NCBI GenBank assembly: GCA_015680685.1
Contig: MNCI01015796.1
Span: 10,345 to 74,344, forward strand
Direction of reading: 5' to 3'
From: Gnetum montanum
Taxonomy: Eukaryota > Streptophyta > Gnetopsida > Gnetales > Gnetaceae
Length of the DNA: 64,000 nt
The position numbers and the translations under genes are program-made. The notes beneath the pieces are model-generated. The model was not told the origin of the DNA, searched no databases, and saw only the letters and a program-made list of their open reading frames with translations. The first letter of the stretch is position 1; every line of letters starts with the position of its first letter. Of the stretch, positions 21,300-32,580 are shown in pieces.

Positions 21300-23340
21300 C
21301 GGTTACCATAGTCTCGATTGGATTTTGTGTCTTTTTGACAATTTGATGTGGACTACGGTATGGTTTGAGAGGGACTATGCTTTCCCAACATAGTCCCAGT
21401 CTCTCCTCAACATAACCAAGGATTGAAAGCCAAAAAATGATGAATTTTAACTTAAATGCAAGGTTTGATGGTCTCAATATGTTCCAACAAGGTCCTATAG
21501 TTGACAAAGATGCTCTATAGGTTATGTTTGTCTTGTTTTTAGATTCAAAATGGGGACTACACTAAGCTTGGACTACGACTACACTAGCCCAACATAGTCC
21601 CAACTTCTCCCAATGTAGTTTAGGCCAGGGGTGGTTAATGAAGGTTAACATGGTTGACATAAGTTCTCACAAGGTTTTGGAACTTTTTGATAGAAAACTT
21701 AGGCAATTTTGGCAAACTTTTCATGAAATTTTAAGGGACTATGCTAGCCCAACGTAGTCCCAATCTTACCTCAGTGTAGCCGAGGCTATGGTAGTTAAGA
21801 ATCATGGGAAAATGTAGTTTTTAGGGTCATAGAGTCTTGGGTAGGTTTCCTAGGCTTGTTGATAGTAGTCCTATGTCGTTTAGTATAATTTTTAAAGAGT
21901 TCTTGAGGGACTACGCTAGCCCAGCATAGTCCTCTTCTCCTCCTTAGTGTAATCCAACCTATAGTGATCAAAAATGATGAAAAATGGCTTGATTTCACAC
22001 TAAACTTGCTAGGACAAGGCTTTAGGGTTGACCAGAGGTAGTTTTAGGTCTTTCTTAACAATTTTCCATCAATATTTGGAGGAATACATTGGCCTCTAAG
22101 AGGGACTACACTGGCCTAGCACATTCCTCCTCATCTTTCCAGTGTAGTCATAATGAAAGGTGCCAAAGTATGGATGGAAAGTTGGTTTCATGGTCATACA
22201 AGTCTAAACTAGAGTTTCAGGGCTTATCAGAGTCAAGTTTCATGGTTTTTGATGTGTTTTCACAATCTTGATTAGACTACACTAGACCTTGAAAAAGAAC
22301 TATGCTAGGCTAGTGTAATCCCAACTCCCCATTCATAATAGTCCAAGTTTTACATGGAAAATGTGAAAAATGATAAGGTTTGACCTAGTTTGGTGTTTTG
22401 GGATTCTTGGAAGTTGATTTTGACTTCACACATGATGGTTTCTTGGGTTTTGAGTGGACTACACTAGGAAATCACTAGGACTATGCTCACTCAATGTAGT
22501 CCTTCCAATTTCTAGGATGGTCCCATGAGGGAACTAGTTTTGTTGATTTCATTAAGGCTTTTAATCAATCAACTAGTAGTCTAGGGTTACTAGGGATTCT
22601 ATCAAGGTGTGAAGGCTTCCAAAGGTAATTTTGAAGATGGGTAAGGGTATGTATGGTGCCTACTAACCCTATAACCTTAGGACTATGTTGGCCTAGTATA
22701 GTCTCTAGGTTTCCCCAACATAGTCATGGGGAAAATGGAAAAAGTGACATCATCTACTGCAATCGACCATGTCTTGGGCTTGCCAAATGCTCAAACTAAG
22801 GGTTTGGTTAAATATCATATCGATTCAAGGTTGAATGAGGATTGAATGGTCTAGGTGGACTGCTTGGAATTGCAAGTCAAGATGTGGTGTTGGACTATGC
22901 TAGGTAGTAACTAGGACTACGTTGGCCCAACATAGTCCCTCATTTCCCTTAGCATAGTTGATGAGGATGTTTGATTATTGCCAGATTTGGAGTGCTTGTG
23001 ACCAAGTTTTAGTGCCATCAAGGGTTCTAACTAGGGTTCGGCAAGGTTGGATAATTAGTTTGGAGGCTTCTAGAGGTAGGATAGGCTTTTTTGAAGTCCA
23101 TCGCATTACGGAATACATTGGCAATAGTTGGAACTATGTTGGCCCAATGTATTCCTTGGTCCACTTCTATGTAGCCTTGGTAAAGTGATAGTTTCTTGCC
23201 TAAACTTGGTGTGTATGACCATGTTTTAAGGTTTTTGGAAGTGTAGGATGGAAGTGGGATGGAAGTGGTACTTTGTTCCATGGCTTTAGTTGGACTACTC
23301 TCAACATAGTCAAGCTAGGAAGTTGACTACGTATCATAGT
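21300..23340. repeat. Degenerate ~195-bp tandem array with an inverted GGACTA/TAGTCC module
   Basis: A module beginning GGGACTAYG and ending CRTAGTCCC about 27 bases later recurs at about 21,377, 21,574, 21,733, 21,907, 22,102, 22,297, 22,478, 22,680, 22,915 and 23,130. Spacing is 159-235 bases, averaging about 195. The module's two ends are inverted copies of each other and could fold. Between modules the unit carries loosely conserved 'CTCC..AGTGTAGTC' and 'aaatgatgaaaaatgg' phrases. The last ~1.2 kb is also the outer part of the left arm of the palindrome. Confidence 0.75.
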
Positions 23341-23915
23341 CATGTTTGCTTTTTGTTATAATGGGAACGTCTAGTGTGGGGCTCACTCAAAAATAACAAT
23401 TTCTTTAAAGAAAAAAGTTTATACAACCTTGGTGGAGTCCTAGTTTTCATTTTTGATCTCAAGTGAAGTGGAGTTGCTAAAAGGAAATCAAGGTTTTGAA
23501 TTAGACACTTAGGTTTAAGTAGGAAGACTAGTAGAAACTTACCATAAATTACATTTTCTTCCAACCTTCTTACTTTTGCACCTTGGTTTGAGAGCTCTAC
23601 CATTGTCATTTATTGTCTACTATCCCACCTAGAGTAGTAGCCACTATTTTGGACTACTACCAGTGTAGTCTAGCTATTGGTGGATCTCTGCCAATGTTGA
23701 TTACTGCCTACTAACTACTACTAGCATAGTAGTCATAGTTTTTGGACTAGTGCCAGTGTAGTCCAGTTGTTGGTGAGTTTTTTGGTAAGGTTGACATTCC
23801 CTACTGACTATTGCTAGTGTAGTCCATCCATTGGTGTCTTACTATAGTGTAGTTATTTCAACAACATGAGTTTTCTACATTTTCTACTCATTTTTTTGGC
23901 ATCATGACCAAAAAA

Positions 23916-23948
23916 ATGGCTCCTATCAAGAATCCCACATTGAAGGAG
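23916..23948 (+). other. Possible first exon in the left-arm-specific segment
   Basis: An ATG after an A-run opens MAPIKNPTLKE and is followed at once by GTAGGT, a fair splice donor. It lies in the ~0.7 kb missing from the right arm, about 1.4 kb upstream of the phosphatase-like exon. It could be the 5' exon of the captured gene, but nothing beyond position and donor supports this. Confidence 0.2.
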
Positions 23949-25368
23949 GTAGGTGTTACTGTCAAAAACTTAGCACATCTTCCACATCTAAGAATTGGTA
24001 TGAGCTCTACCACCACCTTTCCCATGTACACCATTCCTTCTAGTTCTTTATTTTTTTTGGTTTTCTATTCCATTTTTTAGATCTATACTTGTGTGCATGT
24101 TATTTTTTAATTCCATGTCAATCTTACCTCATATTTTGGTCACATCTACATATGTCCAGGGTTATTTGGTTATTTTTACTTTGGCAAATTTAGTTTGTAA
24201 AATAGGTTTGCTGTTTGAGTCCTTTTTTCCAAAAACTAGGTTTTGATGTATTTTCAAATGTGTTTGAGTTGTTTTGGTTGCATTTGCTATAATTGATGGC
24301 TAGATTAAGATAGGTTTTACAAGTTTTTGTGGTTTTTACGTGAAAAAGCAAACAATGTTGTGTATTTTTTACTAAGAAAGTGGCCATATATTTTAAAGCT
24401 CTATTATTATAAGTTTGTAGGATTATGTTTAAGATTTCCAATGATTATGTTCCCATTTAATTTGGAGTTGTAATGATGAAGTTATGGTCATTTGAGTTGG
24501 GTTGTGTAGTTATGGTTCTTTGACATTTTTCAAATTTCTTAAAAGTTCATGAATTTTTTCTATAAAAAAAAGGATAGTGATTTCAAATTTTCTATGGCAA
24601 TGGATGCATATGACTCAATTTAATCTTTCAAATGATAGTGAATCACTCTATTTTCAACTCAAAAAAATATCTTGCAAATTTTTTGCCAACCCTACATGAA
24701 AGGAGATTTCATGTTAACAGATTTCATGTTAGTTTGGTAATTTTTTATAAAATAATGGTTAGGATTTTTAATGATTTATAGTATAGGGCTATAGTTTGTT
24801 GTCTTAAGATTCCAATGGCTATGGAATCATTGAATTTTTTTAAGTAGTTAATTAGTTATGGTTATTTCCATTTGGTTGTGCAAAATTGTGGTTACAAGGC
24901 TATAATGCATTTATCCCTCTAAAGATGGGCAATGTTAAGGTTGTGAAAATTTTTTTTATCAATGTCCCATGGTTCTTGGAATAGTTTGAGATATTAGGGA
25001 GGCACTAGAAGTTGTTTGGATCAAAATAAAAATTTTTCATATTTTTTGTAAGTGTTTTGTGCTAAGTGTGAAATCTAGTTAAATGTTGGTTATAGTCTTA
25101 CGTTGTGTGTTGAAATATTTTCTAAGTGTAGAAATATTCATGGAAGTTGAGAATTTAGTATTATACTATCACTTTCACATTTTTTAGTCCTAAAATATCA
25201 ATTCCATGTTTTTAGTTGTAACCTGTCATTGTTATTATTTTAGTTTTAAACACTCATTTTATGTAAGTTGTTTCAAATATTTTCTAAGTGTTTTTTTCTA
25301 TGTTTAATGGTTATAATACTTTGGTATTAAGTTTTCATAGTCATAATTATTATGGTTGGATGTTATAG

Positions 25369-26180
25369 AGCCTACTTGAAGTCCATCTAGTGGTGATAGA
25401 AATGGTGGAGTTGTTGTGCTACATTGACATGTCGACACCTAAATCCCTGAGCCCTAACATAGAGTGAGATCAACATGGGATATGGTTTAGGAAGGGGGCC
25501 TCAAACTTCCTAGCCTACCTACTTCATAACTATAGTGTAATAGTTTGGTCACACTTGATGTTTAAGGCTACGACAATGATTGTGGAGACCATCTTGCTTG
25601 GATCCTCCAGCTTAATTATGAAATTCATTATGGATAAACATGATGTTGGTGCAAGAGGGAAGACACATGATGACATGACTATCATGGATCCTCATAAATT
25701 ATCACAAATTTGGGAAATGCTTGAATTTAGATACTATAACATGAATTACAACTTGATTGTTGACCATCGTGCCCATACATGGTTCTAGAACCCTCCTAGC
25801 ACTGACTATCATATAGAGGGGTAAGTAGGATTTTTATCTTGGTTATTTTATGTTGTTGTGTGTATAGGTTATAACTATTTCTGGTCTACTATTTTACTTT
25901 CCTGTAAGTTTAGGATGGATGATCAAGGCTGAATCAAGGCTAACAACCTTTTGCTCCTAGCTCACATAGCTCTAGAGGTGTTCCCTAAGTGCTCAAACAT
26001 GAGGCTTGCAATGTTGAAGCAATTGCATGGCAACCTTGAAAGTAGCATTAAACATCATCCTAAGGCCTACAAAAGATGCCTAGCAAATGGAAGCATAGAT
26101 AGCTAGTGGGACAGGCCATCTCTTATTGATTTAGACTTGGATCCACAACCCATAGCTCCTAAGATGCCTAAGTCATATAG
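25369..26180 (+). pseudogene. FCP1/NLI-interacting-factor-like phosphatase fragment, left-arm copy
   Basis: Two exons are proposed. Exon 1 (25,369-25,820) follows a TTATAG acceptor-like site and ends at GAGGG/GTAAGT. Exon 2 (25,908-26,180) follows a pyrimidine tract. Exon 1 reads GIWFRKGASNFLAYLLHNYS, then V-I-V-W-S, later P-H-K-L-S-Q-I-W, then NYNLIVDHRAHTWF, stop, and N-P-P-S-T. This order resembles plant FCP1/NIF-domain proteins ('rPg..eFL.f....f.v.vWsS ... n.LliDDsPyKa..NPP.T'). The catalytic DxDx(T/V) site is not evident, so activity is doubtful. Stops occur at N-I-E-stop-D-Q and before N-P-P. Exon 2 (ANNLLLLAHIALEVF and a Pro-rich tail) is unassigned. Family call by eye only. Confidence 0.45.
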
Positions 26181-26644
26181 GTGAAGTAAATGTTATTAAT
26201 TTGTTAATTTTATGTTAATGTTTTTCTATTTATCTGGTTATTAGGCTATTTTGGTTCTTGTTTTTTTTGTAGTTATATTTGTTATAATTTGTTGCACCTA
26301 TGTGAAGGCTAACAAGCTATGTTTTTCTATGTTGCAATGCTCACTCCATCTACTGAAGTTACAGCTATTACTTTAAGACTTATGGAGGAGACCTTGATCC
26401 TTAAGTTTGGTGAGGTGGTTATTAGATCAAGGCCTCCTCTGTATGTCCTGAAGTAATAATTGTAACTTCAGTAGAAGGAGTGACTATTGCAATATAGCAA
26501 AAGGTATCTCATTAGCCTTCATGTAGGTGTAACAAATTGCAACAAATATAACTACGTAAACAAAAAAATACCAAAATAGACTAATAACCATATAATTAGA
26601 AAAAAATTAGCATAAAATCAACAAATTAATAACACTTACTTTGC

Positions 26645-27455
26645 CTATATGACTTAGGCATTGTAGGAGCTTTGGGTTGTGGGTCCAAGTCTAAATCAAC
26701 AAGAGATGGGCTAGCCCACCAACTATCTATGCTCCCATTTCCTAGGCATCTGTTCTAGGCCTTTGGGTGATGTCCAATGCTACTTTCAAGGTTGCCATGC
26801 AATTTCTCCAATATTGCAAGCCTCATGTTTGGGCTCTTAGTGAACACCTCTAGAGCTATGTGAACTAGGAGCAAAAGGTTGTTAGCCTTGATTTGGCCTT
26901 GATCATCTATTCTGAACCTACAAGCAAGTAAAATAGTAGACCATAAATAGTTATAACCTAAACACACAACAATGGAAAATAACCAAAATAAAAATACTAC
27001 TTACCCCTTTATGTGATAAATAATGCCTGAGGATTTTAAAACCATGTATGGGGACAATGGCCAACAATCAAGATGTTGTCCAATTTATACTATCTAAATT
27101 TTGGCATCTCTCAAATTTTTGATAGTTTACAAGGATCCATGGTAGTCATGTCATCATGTGTCTCCCCTCTCACATGAGCATCAAGTTTATCTGTGATGAA
27201 CTTCACAAATAAGTTGAAGGATTTAGGCAAATGGTCTCCATGATCATTGTCACCACCTTGAAAATCAAGTGTGACCAGACTATCATACTATAGTTATGAA
27301 GTAGGTAGGCTAGGAAGTCTAAGGCCCCCTTCCTAAACCATATCCCACATTGATCCCACTCCATGTTTAGGCTTAGGGATTTAGGTGTTGGCATGTCAAT
27401 GCAGCACAATAGCCTCACCATCTCTATCACCACCAAGATGGACTTCAAGAAGGCT
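26645..27455 (-). pseudogene. FCP1/NLI-interacting-factor-like phosphatase fragment, right-arm copy
   Basis: Mirror copy of the left-arm gene: exon 1 27,455-27,005, exon 2 26,917-26,645. The donor GGG/GTAAGT and acceptor TTGTAG/G are both intact here, better than in the left arm. Exon 1 reads MEWDQCGIWFRKGALDFLAY, then NYSMIVWSHLIF, and stops after about 94 codons (P-S-T-Y-L-stop). The homologue of N-P-P and exon 2 (RIDDQGQIKANNLLLLVHIA) follow, and exon 2 stays open to its end. It lies in the same orientation as the adjacent LTR at 29,967-31,818. The retained intron suggests capture at the DNA level or from unspliced RNA. Confidence 0.45.
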
Positions 27456-29939
27456 TTGTAACATCCAACCACAACAATTATAATCATGAAAACTTAAAAC
27501 CAAAGCCTTATAACTATTAAACATAGAAAACAACACTTAGAAAAAATTTGAAATAGTTTACATAAAATGACTGTTTAAAACCAAAATCGTAACAATGATA
27601 GATTACAATTGAAAACATGGAATTGACAATTTAGGACTAAAAAATGTGAAAGTAATAGTATAATACTAAACTCTCAACTTCCATGAATAATTCTACACTT
27701 GAAAAATATTTCAACACACAACGTGGAACTATAACCAACATTCAACCAAATTTCACACTTAACACCAAAATAGCCATAAGAAAACACTTAGAAAAAATAT
27801 GAAAACTTCTTATTTTGATTCAAAAAAATTCTAGATGCTTCCTAATATCTCAAAATATCCCAAGACCATGGGATGTTGATAGAAAAAATTTTGCAACCTC
27901 AATGTTTTCCATCTTCAGATGGGTAAATGCGTCATAGCCTTGTAACCACAATTTTGCGCAACCAAATTGAACCAACCATAACTAATTAACCGCTTAAAGG
28001 AATTTGATGATTCCATAGCTATTGGAATATTAATAAAAAAAATTATTATAAAAATAAATCATTAAAATTCATAACCATTCTTACAAAAATAATTACCAAA
28101 TTCACCTGACCATAGCCCTCAAGATGAGCCCCTTTTCATGTAGGATTAGCAAAAAATTTGCTAAAAATCTGTTGGAGTTCCAAATAGAGTAATTCCAGAC
28201 CATTTGAAACTTAAATCAAGTCCTACATATTCATAGCCATAGAAAATTTGAAATCCTTATCATTTGTTCAAAAAAAATCATGAACTTTCATGAAATTTGA
28301 AAAATGACAAAGAACCATAACTACACAACCCAACTCAAACGATCATAACATCATCATTACAACTCCGAATTGAATGGGACAACAATATTTGGAAAGCTTA
28401 AACATAACTCTACAAATACATAACAATATATTTTAAAAATCACATATTTTTGGAAAGTTGGACTACACTAGCAGTAGTTCAATATAGTTGCTACTACATT
28501 CAGCAAGGTAGTAGACAACAAATGACAATCGTAAAGCTCTCAAACCAAGGTGCAAAACTAAGGAGGTAGGAAGAAAATGTAATTTGTGAGAAGTTTCTAC
28601 AAGTCTTCCTACTTAAACTTGAGCGTCCAACCTAAAACCCTGGTTTCCTTTTGGCAACTCCACTTCACTTAAGATAGAAAATGAAAACTAGGACTACGTT
28701 GGGGTTGTATAAACTTATTTTCAAAAATTGTTATTTTTAAGTGGGCCTCACACTAGACTCTCCCATTATAACAAAAGAAAGACATGACTACACTGAGAGT
28801 AATCAACTTCCCAGCTTAACTATGTTGAGAGTAGTCCAACTAAAGCCATGGAACAGAACATTACTTCCATTCCACTTTCATCCTACACTCCCAGAAACCT
28901 TAAAACATTGTCGTACACTCCAAATTTACACAAGAAACTGTTACTTTACCAAAACTACACTAAAGGTGACCAAGGACGACAATGGACTAGCATAGTCCCA
29001 ACTACTGCCAATGTAGTCCATAATGGGATGGACTTTCAAAAGCCTATCCAACCTTTAGAAGCCTTCAAACTGACTGTCCAACCCTACCAAACCCTACCCA
29101 AAACCCTTGATAGTAGTGAAACTTGGTCACAAGCACTCTAAATTTGATAAGAATCAAACATCCTCATCAACTATGCTGAGGGAAGTGAGGAACTACGTTG
29201 GGCCAGCATAGTCCTAGCTATTTCCCAATGTAGTCCAACACCACATCTTTTCTTCTTACAACCCTAAGCAATCCACCCAGTCCATTAAACTCTCAGTTGA
29301 CCTTGAATTGACATGACATTTAACCAAATCCTAATTCTAAGCATCTAGCAAGTCTAAGACATGGTCGATTACAATAGATGGGATCAATTTTGCCCTTTTC
29401 CCCATGACTACATTGGGGAAACCTTGGGACTACATTAGGTCAGTGAAGTCCTAGGGTTCTAGGATTAGTTAGCATCATACAGATCCTTACTCATCTTTAA
29501 AACTTCCTTTCGAAGCCTCCACACCTCAACAAGACCTTTAGTAGCCCAAAACTTCTAGTTGATTGATCAAAAGCCTTAAGAAAATCAACAAAACTAAGTT
29601 TCCACATGAGACCATGTTGGAGATTGGGAAAACTATGCTAAGCCAACATAGTCCACTCAAAACCCAAGAAACCATCATGTGTAGACTCCAACTCAACTTT
29701 TGGGAACCCCAAAATACCAAAGTAGGTCAAACCTTACCATTTTTAACATTTTCCATGCCAAAAATTGGAATATGCTTCATGGAGAGCTGGGACTATGCTA
29801 GGCCAGTGTAGTCCCCATCAAGACTATTAAAACATACCAAAAACCATGAAACTTGACTTTGACAAGCCTTGAAACCATAGTTTAGACCTATATGACCATG
29901 AAACCAACTTTCCATCCACACTTTGGCACCTTTCATCAT

Positions 29940-29957
29940 AACCTCCTTGTAACGCTA
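29940..29957 (-). other. Degraded PBS at the outer edge of the palindrome
   Basis: The minus strand reads TAGCGTTACAAGGAGGTT. It aligns with the intact TGGCACTAGAAGGAGGGG at 4,036-4,053, and both are followed at the same distance by GAAAACTATTG on the plus strand. It separates the LTR (29,967 onward) from the right palindrome arm. Confidence 0.5.
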
Positions 29958-29966
29958 GAAAACTAT

Positions 29967-31818
29967 TGGTCCCAAAAATCTTAGTTGTTGGAATGGGAGA
30001 AACCAAAAGATCCAAGTGTCAAAATAATCTTAATCTTGAATCCTAAGGGCCTCTATGAAAACAAGATCCAAGGTGCCCTGAATGATCCTGTCAATCACCT
30101 AGGGACTTAAGAAATGTCAAACTAGAATGGTTTCGTAATTATAAACATAAATTGCAACATAGATAGAAATGGCCTACTAAGAATGGCCTCCTAAAAATGT
30201 AGATAGAAATGGCCTTCTAAGAATGGGAATGGCAAATGAAATTACAATTACAAAAATAAACATGGAAATGGAAACAAACATCAAAATTTTCACAACATAA
30301 ACTATCAAATTCATAAAAGAATATAATAAATCTTAAGTTCATGATGTGTAAGTTTGTGCCAAGGGCATAGGAAGTTGCTTGCCGAAGCTTGAAGCCCATT
30401 GGAGAAGGCTACCTCCACAATCTAGTTCCTTCCCAATTTCAACCTCTTGTAACTTTCCATTAGTTTCCACTGAATCCACTGTGTGGGAATATGATTGGTG
30501 TTGCACTTTTAGACCAATGAAAACTATGTGGAAGTTGCTATGCCTAGCGTAGTCCCAGTTTTTGCCACCAAATAGCACTACTGGGTGAGGACGTGATGGC
30601 TGCAATGGGTTTTGATGGCTACCAATGAAGATGGAAATGGGATAGGGGCTACACTTTTAGTAGTAATGAAAACTACATGGGGGTGCTTATGCCCAGTGTA
30701 GTGCTAGTTTCTACTACTAAAGATGTATTTGGACTACAAATGAGTTTCATGGGTGATAGACATGGTTACTAGAAATGAAAAAAGTGGTATTTGTTGCAAA
30801 ATGGTTTTGAAATGCTAATGTGCAACAATGTTTAGAGCACCAAAATTTTGAATAAGTGTGAATGCCAAAATTGCTAGGAGTTGGAAACCTAGAAATGGTG
30901 TCAACATTGGGCTTTTATAGGTTAGGGTTGCTATTTTTGGGCCTGCCATTGATTGCTGACCAATTGGCATTGATTGTGGGTCACAATGGTTACCACTACC
31001 AATGTAATCAACCAACTACTACTTAGCATAGTTACCCAACTACTAGTAGCATAATTAGCCAACTACTACCAACGTAATTTGCTAGCATAGTTAGCCAACT
31101 ACTACCAATGTAGTCAGCCAACTACTACTAGTGTAGTTAGCCAACTACTGCCAACATAGTTAGCCAACTACTACTAGTGTAGTTGGCATTTGTGGTAAGT
31201 TCATAAAGGACTACACCCACAAAACCCACCCATTTACTATAAATAGTAAACAAGCTTTTGTGACTACATTTAAGGCTTTGGAAATGAAAAAATATGATGG
31301 TAGATAGAAAGGTTGATGGAAACTACAGAAATGATGGAACTTGTTGTGGAAAGTATTATTTGCACTAGCTATTGTTGCCTTGGGATGACTATGCTAGTTG
31401 TTGTTGAAGAAATGGCCATCCCAATAATTTCAACATTGCACTTTTGCTAGATCTTGATGGTGACTATGCTAACTACTATAGCTACTGTGGCTACTATAGC
31501 TACTTTGACTACTGTAGCTACTGAGCCTATTGAAAATGGCTCCAGCGTGGTTAGGGCTATACCCCTACAAAAATCCATGGAAAGATCAATTTTAACCATT
31601 CCCAAGGCCCTTTTAGCCTTACCAAGCTCAAATATAGACATTAGGTACTCTTTTCCACTCGAGAAGTGAGGCAATAACAACCTTTGAAGCATCTTTCAAC
31701 CCCAAAAAGTTGAAATATGCAAGATTGTAGCTTATGTACTACATATCTTACATTTACAATGAAACTTTACCTCAAGCTAAAAAATGGGATTTGCAACATG
31801 AATTTTGGTGGTGTTTCA
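29967..31818 (-). repeat. LTR (1.85 kb), minus orientation
   Basis: Same family as 4,063-5,579. The right ends share GGTGGTGTTTCA and an 'aaatatgcaagatt' tract. The left ends share the 'cctaagggcctc...caaggtgccctgaatg' tract. Plus-strand TG is at 29,967 and CA at 31,817-31,818. It contains two copies of the TAGTCCC-type module (near 30,545 and 30,690) and a 23-bp minisatellite. It is about 340 bases longer than the 4-kb copy. Confidence 0.6.
30991..31186. repeat. 23-bp minisatellite inside the LTR
   Basis: About eight units of the form AGCCAACTACTACCAATGTAGT (22-23 bases), with one unit extended by about 13 bases near 31,070-31,095. Units alternate between ACCAATGT, ACTAGTGT and GCCAACAT cores. 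Confidence 0.85.
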
Positions 31819-32154
31819 TGAGTGAAGTAGGACAAGAAGTGGACTAGCCATTCCTTTAGGCCGGCTATAGGCCTAACCATGGTGGCAATGCTAGATTGCC
31901 TCTAAGGGATAGATGCGAACGGAAGAAAATCCCAATGAACATTCTCAGAGCATGATTCAAATACACTATTCCATATTAATAAAGCATTCTTTTCTTTATC
32001 TTTCTACACTTTCTTTGTTATTTCCTTTATGCACAAAGTCAAATGTTACATATATTTGACATTTGATATATTGTCTTCGTATGCATAATGTCTAATATAT
32101 CATATATTTGACATTTGCTATGACATCCGAGAATGGGATGTCATAGCTAGTGTA
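31819..32154. other. Spacer with a perfect 12-bp hairpin at 32,117-32,147
   Basis: No gene is seen. GCTATGACATCC (32,117-32,128) and its exact reverse complement GGATGTCATAGC (32,136-32,147) flank a 7-base loop. This could mark the start of the LTR-like block that follows, or a structured terminator. Neither is established. Confidence 0.5.
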
Positions 32155-32580
32155 GGAACAACTCTTCTAAGCCCTTTTTCATTCCTATAGGAGGTCACTT
32201 TGTATATTGAGGAAGCTAAAGAGATGTCTTTGCTACAAGCTATAAAAACAACATGGAAATGTTCCAAGTTTTTAAGAGATATCTAACTAAAATCAAATTC
32301 ATTTTCAGCATTATGTTTAGGATTAAATATAGAGGTTTGATCACTTGTTGGGCATAGATGATAGGAGGAAAATAAAGAGAGAGTTTTGGAATAGAAAGAT
32401 TGTAGGAAAGGATATGTGTATCTACAATAAAATGTGTATGATATTGGTCATAACTCTCTATATGTGTGTTTGATCTTAGATCTATGTGAGGAGATATCTA
32501 AATTGATTAAACCTTGCATTAAGGTTAATCATTATATGATTGACTAGGCCATTGAAATTGGATGATGTAGGCTATTAAGA
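32155..32580 (+). repeat. LTR-like block matching 16,858-17,445
   Basis: Same orientation and landmark order as the block before the gypsy element at 17.4 kb ('gatgtctttgcta', 'ggcatagatgat', 'ggaatagaaagattgtag', 'aaccttgcattaaggtt', 'atatgattg'). It is a candidate 3' LTR of that interrupted element or an unrelated solo LTR of the same family. Confidence 0.5.

Larger units (their letters stand above)
22149..29939. repeat. Large imperfect palindrome (arms 4.25 and 3.5 kb, 25-bp spacer)
   Basis: The left arm 22,149-26,399 reads as the reverse complement of the right arm 26,425-29,939, around a 25-base spacer at 26,400-26,424. Mirror landmarks have constant coordinate sums: exon ends 26,180/26,645, intron acceptors 25,908/26,917 and donors 25,820/27,005 all sum to 52,825. 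The arms differ at roughly one base in six in the segment I compared by eye. The left arm has about 0.7 kb not present in the right (about 23,680-24,390). Outside the gene fragment the arms carry the ~195-bp array. The right outer edge touches a PBS at 29,940. Confidence 0.9.

Noticed and set aside
21300-23340. Regularly spaced repeats considered as a CRISPR-like array
   Set aside because: Spacing varies from about 159 to 235 bases, the intervening sequence is related between units, and the context is a plant genome. This is a degenerate tandem repeat.
16858-32580. A single complete gypsy element spanning both LTR-like blocks with a target-site duplication
   Set aside because: No convincing duplication or TG...CA edges could be fixed for either block, and their divergence is high. 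The pairing is kept only as a hypothesis.
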